Assembly: GCA_963969365.1 (NCBI GenBank)
Contig: OZ017753.1
Location: 1 to 64,000, forward strand
From: Asterochloris sp. CNOR1
Lineage: Eukaryota > Chlorophyta > Trebouxiophyceae > Trebouxiales > Trebouxiaceae
Length of the DNA stretch: 64,000 nt
Direction: 5' to 3'
The notes beneath the pieces were generated by a model. The model did not search any database. It was given only the letters and a program-made list of their open reading frames with translations, and had not been told where the DNA came from. Numbering within the stretch: the stretch's first letter is position 1; each line of letters opens with the position of its first letter. Shown piece by piece: positions 1-13,100 of the stretch. The position numbers and the translations under genes are program-made.

Positions 1-395
1 CCTAAACCCTAAACCCTAAACCCTAAACCCTAAACCCTAAACCCTAAACCCTAAACCCTAAACCCTAAACCCTAAACCCTAAACCCTAAACCCTAAACCC
101 TAAACCCTAAACCCTAAACCCTAAACCCTAAACCCTAAACCCTAAACCCTAAACCCTAAACCCTAAACCCTAAACCCTAAACCCTAAACCCTAAACCCTA
201 AACCCTAAACCCTAAACCCTAAACCCTAAACCCTAAACCCTAAACCCTAAACCCTAAACCCTAAACCCTAAACCCTAAACCCCTAAACCCCTAAACCCTA
301 AACCCTAAACCCTAAACCCTAAACCCTGAACCCTAAACCCTAAAACCCTAAAACCCTGAACCCCTAAACCCCTAACCCTAAACCCTAAACCCCCC
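1..395. repeat. Telomeric repeat array (CCCTAAA)n
   Basis: Near-perfect tandem CCCTAAA heptamers run from base 1 to about 280. From there to about 395 variant units appear (CCCCTAAA, CCCTGAA, CCCTAAAA, CCCTAA). After that the sequence becomes unique. CCCTAAA at the 5' end on the + strand is the C-rich strand of a left chromosome end, equal to TTTAGGG on the other strand. This is the plant and many-green-alga telomere type, unlike the TTTTAGGG of Chlamydomonas. Decay of the units at the inner edge is the usual picture where telomerase no longer renews the repeats. Confidence 0.98.
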
Positions 396-570
396 TTCTG
401 CAGCCCTGAGTCTGTGCCAACACACTTTGCTGTATGTACCTGCGCTGCCTGTTGCAGTTTATGGCTGGCTGCTGTGTCTGTGACCTGTCAGTTGGTTAGT
501 TGGTTGGTGTTGTACTGAACCTCTAACTCTTATCGGTGTATCAGGCACCTCACAGTGGAGTGTTAGACCA

Positions 571-897
571 CCTGCTGCTCTGGAGAGCCATGGGAGCCAG
601 CCTCAGCCATTTGCAACAGGCTTGGTGAGCTCACATTACCATACTTGACCACCCCTGCTCTGGAGAGGCAGTGCAGCATGGCTCAGCCTGTGTCAGCAGG
701 CTTGGAGAGCTCACAACACCATACCGCCCCACCTCCTGCTCTGGAGAGCCAGTGCAGCATGGCTCAGCCTGTGTCAGCAGGCTTGGAGTGGTCACAGCAC
801 CATACTGGCGCCAATGTCCTGCTCTGGAGAGCCAGTGCAGCATGGGTCAGGCTGTGTGAGCAGGCTTGGAGAGCTCACAGCTCAAGTACTATAGTAC
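571..897. repeat. Subtelomeric minisatellite, about four 81-base units
   Basis: Four direct copies begin near 571, 653, 732 and 815. Each carries a block reading CTCTGGAGAG, then a GTGCAGCATGG-type segment (changed in copy 1), then CAGGCTTGG and a TCACA block. The first copy is the most diverged and the last loses similarity after its TCACAG block. Short open frames cross this stretch on both strands, but they only reflect the repeat period (81 bases is divisible by three) and are not credible genes. No further array separates it from the first gene, so the subtelomere is very short. Confidence 0.9.
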
Positions 898-1125
898 ATC
901 CACACCATGTCACGCAACACGTAACCAGCAGCCCCTACAATGGGGCAACAAGTCTGGTCGACCATGTGTCTTGACGTTTTATGGCTGAAAACTCAGGTTT
1001 GGCCTGCTCCCAGGTGGGAGGATTTTATGATGGGACGCACTTGAATGAGGGATCAATAGAGCCAAATTTCATTCAGACTTGTGATTGCAACAGTGTGTAA
1101 AATGCGGATTGTTTACATCTCAGGG

Positions 1126-4100
1126 TCATTGCGGTGCTTTGCGTGCGTGCCAAAGGTTGCCCAAGGCAGAGTCAGGAGTCTGCAAGAGCTCTTTTGGAGG
1201 GCCTTGCTCCACCACCTGGCCGCCATCCATGACAATCGCGACATCACACTCCATCACAGAGTCCAAGCGATGAGCAACTTGGATGATGGTGCAGCCTCTC
1301 AGCACACTTGCAAGCAACTCATGCATAATGCGGCTTGTCTCAGGGTCAACATTGGCAGTGCACTCGTCGAGGAGGACAATGCTAGGCTGTGCCAGCAGAA
1401 CACGTGCAAGGCATAATAGCTGTTGTTGACCTGCACAAAACCACGACAAGAACAGATGCTCATCAGTCTTGAGCTCAGAGGCTTTGTGGTTCTGAGCTTA
1501 GGAATATTACCTTGTGATAGGCTGATGCCCTCTCCCAGCTTCAAGCTCAAAAGCTGGCCCCCAAACTCTGAGCCAACAGTCTGCAACAATTAGCAGCTGG
1601 TGAGGTGTGTTGTGAAGGATTTGTTGATATCAATGCAAGTGCAAAGTACAACTAAGCACTTACCCTGGCTGTGTCCTCAACACCTAGGCTGAGGCGGATT
1701 CTGCTTAAGGAGGGGTCCGTGCTTGCTCCAGACCTAGCCCTTGTCCTTGATGTCATGGCTGCAAAGTACCGAGGTACATGGAAGTCTTCAGCTTGCCTTG
1801 CAGCTGCACATGCCCTTTGACACAGAATGCAAAATGCAAACACAAGGCGTGCATGGTCAAGTTAGTCAATGTTACCTGCCGCTCTCAGAGGCGATGAAGG
1901 TCGCCCCCTTCCAGACGTTTGAGGCATGCCTGCGGGTGCTTGCTGAGCCCTGCCTGACTCTGCTTCGGCCCATGGATTGCTAGAGAGCCTCTGCGAGGCA
2001 CCAAGCTCTGCACCAACAAGGCCAAAGCATGTGCATCGGGTTGCTGGCTCTCCAGAGGGGGGCTTGTTGCAAGGCACAGCACACACACCAGGGGGGCAGT
2101 GCAAATTGCTTTCAGTTTACCTGTGGCCTCACGCTTTGGGTTTTGTGCCAAAGGACTGTCTGGCTCCAAGGGGAGAGAATGGGGCACCTCTGCTTGCCCA
2201 CTTGTGAGCACTGAGACTGATGTCAACGACTCAACTCTCACACGTGAGTCTGGTCCTGAATCACTCGGAGAGGTGCCAGGTCTGCAAGCCCACACACATC
2301 AAGAATAGATGACGGCTGTGCATCTGGTGAACGCAAGCGGTTGCAGACTCAACTCACTGAGGACAGCATCACCTCAGCCTCAGGACCTCCACTCTCACAC
2401 AGTGGACATAAGGCCCCAAAGATGAGCCCAGACTTACACGCATCACTTGAGGGGCGAGAACTGGAGCAAGAACAGCCAGCAAGTGCCTCCGCTAAGACAG
2501 CGATATGCTCACCTTTCACCCATTAGCCCAGCTTGTGTGCGAGGCGAGGGACTTGAGCGGCTGATGTGTCGCGGGGTCATTGTGCGTGCTGGAAGAGGGG
2601 AGCGAGGGGGTGTGCCTAGACCACAGAGAACACAATCACACTCACAGTGAGCACTCCAGCAAAATATGCAGCTGCCTAACTGCTATGGACAGCCATGCAT
2701 GATCTGGCACGGAATTTGTTGGTCTCACCCATGGTACCTACCAATTGGCAGACTTGATGTCGCAGCGATGACCATGGGCGTGCGTGCAGCCACGGCTTGA
2801 ACTGGTCTGGTAGGGGTCTTGCGTAGCGAAAGCCCTATGCCGCACAAAATGTCCCACAGCTGAACAGCCCTGAGCACAGCAATCATGTCCTTGTCCTTGT
2901 GGAGCTTCATGGGGTCTAGATTCTCGCGGACAGTCCCCTGCAGAGCCGAAGGATGCCCCATTGGTGGCACGAAGTGGCAACACTGGATTTGCTGCTTTCA
3001 CAACAGCATCGGGGCTGCAGGCTTCATTGGGCTGCGTGCATTAAGGTTGCTTACCTGAAACAAGAAGGGCGTCTGCGGAACAACTCCAAACAGCTGCCGC
3101 AGCACTTGCAGGGGTATCTGCCGGGTGTCCCTGCCGCCAATCAAAATCTGACCTGCTGCTATCTCTGTGAGCCGCAAGAGCGCTGCTATCAGGCTGCTCT
3201 TGCCTGCACCTGAGCATGTGACAACAGCAAAATGAGCTTGCAAGGGCAAAAGCCCCTGCCGACATGACAATAGCAAGTGCCAGCGCAATGGTCTAGATGC
3301 AGAGGCCATATTACTCCATGATGCATCAACTCACTGAGCCTCACCTGTTCGGCCGCAGACTCCATACTTGAGGCCACTAGGTAAGTGCAGGTTGACTGAT
3401 GTCAGGGCGGCTCGCCCTTGCCTATTGTATCTCAGGTGTACATCAAGGAAGACAATGTCTGGAGGAGCAACGCGGGCCTGAGGGCTAGCACCATGGTGGC
3501 GCAACCATTGCTGACTTTGTTCTGGTGCCTCAGGCTGATGTGCAAGATCCTCAGATCCCGGTGAACATTCAGATGCTGCCCTTGCACCCGTCTCAGGGAC
3601 GTAGGGAAGCAGCTCTGAGGCCTCTGGCTCTAGCTGAATGTATTCCTGCAGAGTTCATGGTGTTCTACTGTGAGCTTGATGAAAACGGGACAAGTCCAAA
3701 ATGGCTACCAGAGTTGCACAGGCAATGCCTCATCCCCAACGACTGCTGATGTGTGACAACACAAGTACTGACCTCAATACGCTCAACAGAAACCATCTCT
3801 TGCTCTGTCTCAGCAGAGCTTGACAGCACTGCGCTGAGAAGGCCTGTGATGGGGAGTGCATAGGACAGGCTGAGTCCAAGCAAACCTGCATGCCAAGACA
3901 AAAATCAAGGGGCAGTCAGAGGAGCTTGAAGGCTCAGTTGGTGATCAGAGGTATACCAGCAATGAACACCGGCTCACTCTTGAACATGCTGTGCCTCACA
4001 TCAACAACCCAGCCTTGATGACTTTGCTGGTGGGCTTCAAACTATATACATAACATTGCAGACTTACTTGCGGTGAAATCTCCAGCACCATGAAAGCCAG

Positions 4101-7100
4101 GCAAGAGGTCCTCATTGCCAGCAATAGCCATCACGCCAATCAAGGTGACTAGCACAGCTGCAATCAGCTGCAGACGCAGACCCAACCATTGCGCCGTAGC
4201 AATGCCTGCAGACAAGACAGATAGCGTTTGCCACACATTGTCGAGCACAGAGAAACTCTGCTTGAGTTGGACATCACCATGGCTGACATGCATACACTGT
4301 GCCATTGCTCTACAGAAGGTATCTGGCCTGTGAATTGGCACACCTAGCTAGCAAGACTGTCCCAGAGTACCAGCCGATAATATACAGCCGAGCTGTCTGG
4401 GGCTCTCACCAGCAAAGGAGGCTTGCTGCAAGGCAGCCACCTGTTGCTCATTGAGATCTGCAAACAGCTTCTGGGCTCCAAAGGCGCGGATGGTGACTGC
4501 CCCATCCAAAGCCTCTGAGAAGGTTGCATACACTGGGGACCTGCAGCATACAGCAAGGACCTGCAGGCTCTTGTTGAGACTGCTGAATGTGTGGTCACCA
4601 GATTGCTCTTGGCCAATGCAGCACTCCGAGACAAAGCATGCCCAACACCAACAATACCAAGAATATGCAATAAGACATAACATGTGCTGGTGCTAGAGCT
4701 GATTCTCTGCAATAAGTCATTCAAACACGGGCCGTCTGATGCGCACCTTGCCGTGTTGCTGAGGCGACGGACTTCTCGTGCTGTCTGCCTGTAATACTGC
4801 TGCAAGTACCTGTACATGAGGCCTAGCGGGAGCAGTGTTGGCAGCAGCAGTGGCTGGCTGAGACAGAGGACTACGAGAATGCCTACACAGCACAAGGCAG
4901 CCTTAGGGTCGAAGGCTTCCTGAAGCGATGGCAGGAGTTTATCATCATCTCAATCAAACTTCAGCCATCACTGATGGCAACAGCTTACCTGCAAGCCCAA
5001 ACAGGTTGGCAAATAAAATGTTCATAATGAATGGTAGCGAATCGTCAGCTGTGGCTGTGTCTGATGAGAATCGGTTGAGCACACGCCCAGCAGAGGTGAT
5101 GTCAAAAAACCTGCATCAGGCTTGCAGCTTAAAGGCACAGTACTGCTCTGCATGATGAAGGCACTGAATCAGGAAGTATGACCTCCAAGAGATGCATGTC
5201 GCTTTCTGCTCACCTACAAGGTGCCATGATCACAGCTTGCAACAGCTGCTCATGTAAGCACTGTGCAGCTACCAGGCCGCCAAAAGCAAATGAGAAGGCC
5301 CTGCAAAATTGCACTAAGCTTCAAGTAGCTGCTCAGCATCATGCAAGCACGACATGACAGGACCTGACAAGCATCTAAACAGGGACACACCTGACAAGTG
5401 TGAAGACAGAGTTTGCTGCAGCAATGCTGACCAAAATGTACAGGTAAAATTTGACGTCGGGGGTCAGAGCAGAGTGAGGGACTTGCAACTTCTGAGCTGA
5501 TTGGGCAAGGGGTCCTGCTGGCTGAGCCCGCTGAGCCAGGACATGGACTGGCACCTTTTCAGCTGGTGACTGAGCAGTGACATGCACATGGGTGCTCTGA
5601 ACCTCTCGTGGAGGCCAGCTGCTGTTGCTTCTTCTGAGGATGAACCGTGAGTGCACAGGTGTGATATGCTGGAAAGATGGGGTCAGCATTGCAAAATAGT
5701 TTGTCCGGAAGACAGATTCCAGGTGAACTGGGGCTTGAGCCGGCAGAGTCATGAGTGCTGAGGTGTGGACCTGCGAGACTGGGGACAGCAAGCCATGCTC
5801 TGCGGCAGATGGTGCAGATGGCACCTTTGGCTCAACATGTGAGACCCAGAAGCTGAGCCAGAGGTCATTGGCATTGCGGCTTGCCTGCACACAGCATGTG
5901 CTGTGCTCAAGGTCCACTACTGTGATGCTACAAGAGGAAAGGCAGCCGTCAGTGCAGAAAAAGCATGCAACCCATTATTGGGAGAGGCACATGTGGCAAA
6001 CAGGCAGAAAGCCTTCTGCAACCTACCTGCATGAGCAAGAGACTCAGGAAAACTAGCAGTGACAGCCGCAGCCCCACTGCGCGTCCGTATGAGGCGTACA
6101 CAGCCCAGCGGACATGTCCAATCTGGCGTTGTTCTTGTTGGATCTCTGATGGGGAAGAGGCCAGGCAAACCTGTGCTACAGGGCTTGTATCAGCTGTGGC
6201 TGCAATGATAGCAGGCAGCTCTGTGCCAGAGTCCCCCAGGGCCTGGGCCAAGCCACCAACAGCAGGTGTCAGCATGGCCTCTTGGTTGTTCTTGGAGGTT
6301 GTGCTCACAGATGGCCAGGGCCCTGCAGAGTGTAAGGACTCTCATCACTGCACTATCTGACTTCAGGCCCACTTGCTAAGGAAGCATTTGACTGCCTGAA
6401 TACGTACACAGATGGCCCACCTGCATCATTCAAGCTCACGGCAGGTATCTGTTCAAGAAGATGACCTGCATGGATGTGTCTGCTTCGCAATTCTGATGCA
6501 GCACAATGGGTCACGTAGCACTGTCAGTGCAGTGCCACAGCTACAACAGAACTGGGGCTGAGCATTTGCTGTTGACTGTGCTCGTTGTGGTTTGCAAGAT
6601 GGGTACCTGGCGAGTGTTGCTGCTGATTAGGCATGAAAAGCGCCCTTAAGCCTGAGGCAGGGAGGCTGAAGCCGCCATGAGGACCTTGAGGCTGGACACC
6701 TGAATTGCACCCAGCAAGCACCTTTGCGCCAGTAGCTGTCAGCTCAAAGCCGACACAGAGGCCACCATGGGCATCAGGCGGATGCAGACAACACAGATGC
6801 CTCTTCAATAGGTGTAAACCCATACCTGACAGCTCTGCATCGGCCTCTGCATGACCTTCCAGGCCCCATGCACTGCTCTGCAAGTGCCCCAGCGCAGCCT
6901 CAGGGCTCTCCACCGACACAATCTGATAGCAGAGGAGACAGCGTCTAAGCCATGGCTGGGAAAGCGAAAGGTGCAGTGCATTGCTGTCGAGGCACTGTGT
7001 AACAACAGCCTGCACCACCCACGCCAGTGCAACTCTGAGAACTTCGCAAACTGTGAAACCTCCCCTCGCTGATGGTCAGCAGATTCTGATCTGCTGGGTA

Positions 7101-10100
7101 AGGCCCTGTGAACTGACAAACGCTCACCTTGCCCCGAAAGAGCTTGACGACCTGATTGGCGGCCGCCATGCACAGCTCAGAGTGTGTAGCCACAATTCGG
7201 GTTTTGTCTGCCAGCAAAGGGCCTTGTATAAGATGCTTCACCAGCCAATCTGCCATGTGGGCATCCACAGCAGACAATACATCATCCAACATGTACACAT
7301 CACAATCCTGCACACAAACAAGAACCATGAAACGAATCTTGCACAAAGAGTTGACGGGCAAAAGCCTATGTGGCAAGCTGCCGGGCAGCACATTGGCTTA
7401 CTCATGTGCAGTGCGCCAGTCAACCTACTGCAAGTATTTGGATGTTGCTGCTGACTACGAGCTGAGCTACGACTTTTTTGTAATCGGAGCCTCATCGTGT
7501 TCACCTGGTATACCGCTCGAGCTAAGGCCAAGCGTACGCGCTGGCCACCTGACAGCGTTGTGCCACGCTCCCCAACGAGCGTCAAGTCTCCGTAAGGCAT
7601 GGCCGTCACCTCTGATGACAGGGCACAGGCCTCCAGCACTGCTGTGTATCGATCAAAATCCATGTCTTGGCCTAGAAGCACATTGGATCTGCGACGCAAA
7701 TGAGGACAGGGGTTGGTGACCTGCGCTGCATGCTGGGGTTGAATATGCTGTTTACTATGAATTATTGATCTGGTTGCACAGCAGTCCTCTAAAGACATCA
7801 CGACAGCCTTGAGGGCTGACAACGCAATACAGTGTTGCACTAGACCAACAGCTCTGGTATATGATGCAAAGCAAGGTGCTGAAGGGGAAGTAAGATGCTC
7901 AGGGCTGAGTTGTTCAACACACAACTAGCAAGGACAATGGTGTGTGGGCGTCCAATGGAAATGGACTGGTGGCAGAGCCTCAGCAGCACGCCAGATGTGA
8001 TCGACTTTCAATGCACAGCTATGATTGCTGTGTGGCCCAAGGCTGGGCATGTGATCTGGCAAGTTGAGTGAGAGCCACTGTGTCTGTGTTAGCAGTCAAC
8101 AGCAACAATTGTAGACTGGCACCATCTTGTAGACTTGCCTGACTGAGCCTGACATGACCCAGGCCTGCTGCCCCACATAGGCAGCTCTGCCATCCAGCCT
8201 GCAATGGCCGCCTTGTTGCTCCATCTCTCCCAAGAGTGCTGCTAGCAAGCTAGATTTTCCTGAAGACAGATCACAAGTTATATTGCAGCGTTATAATTCT
8301 GAGATAGCATGGAAGACGGTATTCAAGTCAGCCAAAGCTGCCTCTGAGAGGCCAAAAGCCAGCCAGCTTATGTGGTCAAGATATCCGAACATCAACACAG
8401 CTGGCATCTGGGCTGGTGCCAGCCACACAAGGTGGTCGCGTAAAAGGACAACAAACAGACTAACCTGCACCCACTTCACCATGCAGCACTGTGAGTGATC
8501 CACGTGACAATGTCAGGCTGACGCTCTGCAGCGCGGGACCAGGCTGGCTCTTCAGCTGAGGTTGAGTGTACCCTGGAACCTGCAGGAGCAGTGTTGGCTT
8601 CTGACTCCTGCTCAAGCGACCCTTGTCTTCTGCACAAGCAGTATGTCGCTGCAAATGGACCATAAGCAAGTCATGACAGGCTGATGCCTTCACATCGGCT
8701 TTCTGATGACTACTGCTTTGATCCAAATGCTGCAATCACCTGTTTGCTGCCCCTGCGCAATGAGGGCAGCAGGGGTTGCTGCACGCCTGCATCAGCACTG
8801 CTGGCCCCTTTGTCCTTACCATGCCCAACCCTGCGCTGCAACGATGCCTGATGCGGGTCTGTCAAAGGGCCTGCAAACATAGCAGATGGTACCTGATCAT
8901 TGTTAGCGGGTATGATTGCATGCGGCCAGCGGACTTGCCTCAGGGACAGGTAGCATAGCCGCTGGAGCGGGTCCATCAATTGCAATACGTACCTGTGGAA
9001 GCAACCCAGCTGAAGGTTGCTCCTGACAAGACGACAGAGTATCTGTCCTGAGGGCTTGGCTGCCTAGCCTGAGATGGGAGGCCATCGGGCACGACCTGCA
9101 CCATGCCCGGCAGCACCTCGCCGCCAGACCGCTGAGAAGAGGGGCATGTGCCACCCAGGGACCTGCAAACATGCAGTAAAGTGCATCTTCACGATAAGGG
9201 CGGCGCCCACCCCAGATGAAGAGATTGTCCCCATCATACTCAAGCTCGGCTCAAACAGCAGCCTGGATACAATGGCTGGAGCTCATTGATTTCGGCCAGC
9301 AGCAAACAAAACATGGGCGGATGCTTACCTGTGCATAGGGCGGGACCTCGTGCCGTTATCATGGCTCCCGCTGCTGAAGTGCTCGCTGCCACGACCGCCA
9401 TTCTCCATATCAGCACTGGAAGAGTGGGCGCTGCCGTCCTGCAGTCCACAAGGAACTTGGGTGCGTTCATCCTCAAGCAGGCCCTGCAGATGTTGTGTTG
9501 CTTGCCAGCCAGCAAAAATGAGCTGTATTCATGGCAGCGTCAATGCTCGCACAGATTCTCCTTTGTAGTCTGCACTGAACCAGAGCCAGGCCTGTGACCC
9601 ACAACACAACACAGCTACACAATATGGTGTCTTGCCAAGCCAGACATGTTCATTCATAGATGCGCTTCTCAGCACACAAGGTCCTGCAGACCCAACCCTT
9701 TTCCCAAGTCCCTATCCATGCCCATTGCTAGAGGACCGGGGGTTGTCCCTGTGGACCTTCTGCATGCAGACAGCGCCTCCACAGACCATACATAGACAGG
9801 GGCACACCTGGTTGTCAGCAGCGTAGGCCCAATCTGCTTTGCTCTCCCAGGCCATCAGGAAGCGCTGGAGACGCCTCACTGACACTAACGCCTCCACAAC
9901 CCCATTGAGCACCCAAGGCAGGGAGTTGAGAGGGGCGATGAGAACATTGAAGAGCGCAAGGGATGTGAAGACAATCTCTGGGGTCAGCTGGTGTCCCAGC
10001 AGCACAAATCTGCACCATGTGAGGCACAAGGAGCAGCTTGGCATAGTTGTGCACTTTCCTTGGTGCTCAACAGTTTGACAGGCCAGGCACAGATATGGTG

Positions 10101-13100
10101 CAAACAAGGAACATTGACAAAGTGAGCTCCATGGTAATCCAAGCCAGCCACCACTGAAGTAATAATACACAGGGCAGGGAGCACTCACAGCCCAAAGGTG
10201 ACAATGGAGAATAGGAGACTGGTGGCTGCCCAGAAGTAGACGCATAGCGCATCCAAGTACTTGCGAACTGCAAGCGCTTCGAGCTCCCCCTGGCGGGCTC
10301 GGTTGACCTGCAAGGAGCAGGAATGGGTGCACAACAGTCCTGACAGGCAGAGCCTGGCAAGAACCAGAGGCTAGGACTACAACGTTGCTGCCACCTCAAC
10401 ACCTTTTCCAGAGCAACGCAAGTGGCTTGCAGGCAGGTCATGTCGCCAAGCTTCAGGTGGCCCTGACAGGTCTGGACAAGCTTGCCAGAAGTTGAGGGAT
10501 GGTGAAGCGGAGAACACACCTTGGCAACAAAGCCCTGCTCCCAGACACACATCTTGATTTGATGGATCCCACGCAGCAGCTCTGCCAAAACTTTCACCCT
10601 GCACGGCACACTGGCGTCAAGGCATCCCCGCACCGCACAAAGAGAGGGCACAACATTGCCAGCATTGCCAGCCTGCTTCATGTAGAGGCAGTCTTGCATA
10701 GTGTCCTGGAACAGGGGCCCCAAATGCATTGCATGGCTGCAGTCAAGTGTTCAGGTTGCAGCTTTGTCCCATATGACATTGTGTTAAGCACACAGCTGCT
10801 CCACATGCTGCACATGCCAAGGCAGAGCAGCACAGATTTCCACCTGACATCTTTGTAGGCCATCATGTCCTCGCTGGCACGCTGAATCTTGAGGGCCAGC
10901 CATCGATTTATAGGCACCAGCAGCAGCACAACTGCCAGCCCAGCCAGGAAGGCATACTTGACCTGCATGCATAACAGCAGTTTGACATCAATGGTCCAAC
11001 TTGAAAGCCGCTGCCTTGCACACCCCTGACACATCCTGACGGCGGAGACCATGCATGTGTCATGGTGCCCTGCTCCACCTCGGTGCATATATATGGCAAA
11101 CTTAGTGCTGGCGCAGAGGGCTGCGCCTTCTGGAAGAGGCAGAGTCTGGTAATGGTGCCTTCAGGGGCTCGACTGCTCACCTGTGTGTACAGGAGGAAGA
11201 GCGCTATGCCAATCTGGACTGGCAGGCTCCACAAATCATGCAAGCTCATGCAGAGGTTCACAACGCGGTCAGCATCCACAGACATGAGCGTCTGAACCAT
11301 GCCTGCACACACGCACACCACGTCACATGACCTGCTGTGCCTGCTGAATCGCAATAGGGTTTGTTTACACTGCCATGCTGCTGCGCTCAGGAGCATCCAG
11401 GCTGCATCATGCAGCCTCAGGCATCCTGTTGCAGGCAGCCGCACAGCTTTGCAGGGCAGTTACAACACCTGAGGACGGTCAGGTAAGGCTCAGAAGAGAA
11501 TGAAACAGTGCCATACTAGAAGCACATCTGAGGTTCCTGCCATGCTGTCAGGTCTGAGCCAAAGCGTAACCCCAGGCTGACCTGTGGAGAAGGCGCTCAT
11601 GTCAACAGCGCTGACCAGGAGCGTCTTCTTGAAGACAATGCAGGTGACGGCTGCTCGCAGTTTGCAGGCCAGCAAGCCCTGCTGGTAGCTGTAGTGAGAG
11701 TTGAGGAGCGCCTGCACCACCAGCGCACAGGAGGTCGCTCTTCATGTGTGCTGACATCTGCGCCTGATTGCAGATGGCATTGGCAGTACCAGGCAGGACA
11801 GAAATGAGGTCAGAGCAAGAAATGCAGTGTGCTTACTGTACATGCTTGAGCGCAACTGCATGCAATTGTGCTTGCATGGGCAGCTGCCAGCACCAACCTG
11901 ACCTTGAGGAGTGAGGTCAGTCCCAGGGCAACAGCACAGAGGTAGCCAAACAGTGGGGAGCCAGTGGCAGGCAGCCAGCCGCTGTTGGACACAGCTTGCT
12001 GCCCAGTGCAGGCAGAGCCTGAGCCAGCAAGGCCGTCCTCAGGTCTGCAGCCCTCATAGTCTGGAGCTGCTTCCTCACTGCTGAGGTACCTGTACTGCCA
12101 AGATGTTGAGATCATCAAGCATGCTAGCAGCTGGAGGATGAACATCAATGGCCACATTAAGTCACCACACCTGATAAGTGCACTCAGCAACAGTGGCCCA
12201 GCAAGGTTGAGGATGTCGCTGCCTAGCTTGAGGAAGCCCAACCCAAGGTAAGGCAAGCCATAAGCTCGAGCAATTGTGAAAAGGAGCGAGGGCTCATAGA
12301 GCCGCCCTGTCTCAGCAGACTTGGTGACCTTCTGGTGTTGCTCCTGCACTCATGACAAAGACACATTGTCAACTGTGCTGGGCGCTGTTGAAGCCAGATG
12401 GGCAAGACAGCAGAACCTGCTTGCAGATTGAACACCCTCCCTCAGCACCAAACACCAGAGCCCTGAATCTCTTTGTGCCGCTACCAAAAGCGCAGATGAG
12501 GCTGGCTCACCTGCTGCCAGCAGCCCCAGAGCACTGAAGTACATTCCTTGGGCTGTTGTGCAGAAGGCAAGGGGAACAGGTCACTGGGCTGCAGCTGCCG
12601 TTTGGAACCCCTGGCCATCAGTGGGGTGACCCAATGGAACAAGGTTGCACTGAGCGCATTGTGGCTGATGGGCACAGGCTCAGCCTCTGCACAGCAGGTA
12701 CACAATTGAGTCCTTGCGCGGTCAGCTGATGCAGATGCAGCATCAAACTAAATGATCAGTCACGCTGCTGTCCCAGACACGTGTTGTGCAGGCAACTTTA
12801 CACATGACTTGTCTTGCAGGCAGCTTGGGACATCTTATGTAGGTGGAAAGTAAGAACAGCAGCCTCAGGGAGATGTCTACACTCAGCTCAAGGGCCAACA
12901 TGTGCAGCAAGCAACACTGCCAATCATGGCTGTTGTGCAAATGTCGACGATGTACCTGCCTCCTCAAGGTCAGCGTTGTCCATGAGTGGCTGCCTCTCAT
13001 CTTCAAGGACCTCCACTGGGCGTCCCTGCTCCATCAGAATGAAAGTCACCAGCACGATTTGCAGGGCGGCAGAGGCCAGCGGCAACAGTTCCTGCAAGAA

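Noticed and set aside
645-974. Overlapping short frames on both strands near the telomere
   Set aside because: They lie in the 81-base minisatellite, whose period is divisible by three, so open frames arise automatically.
1511-8259. Transporter as a pseudogene because of the broken frames
   Set aside because: All breaks are introns with splice consensus, every conserved ABC motif is present and all phases fit, so the gene appears intact.
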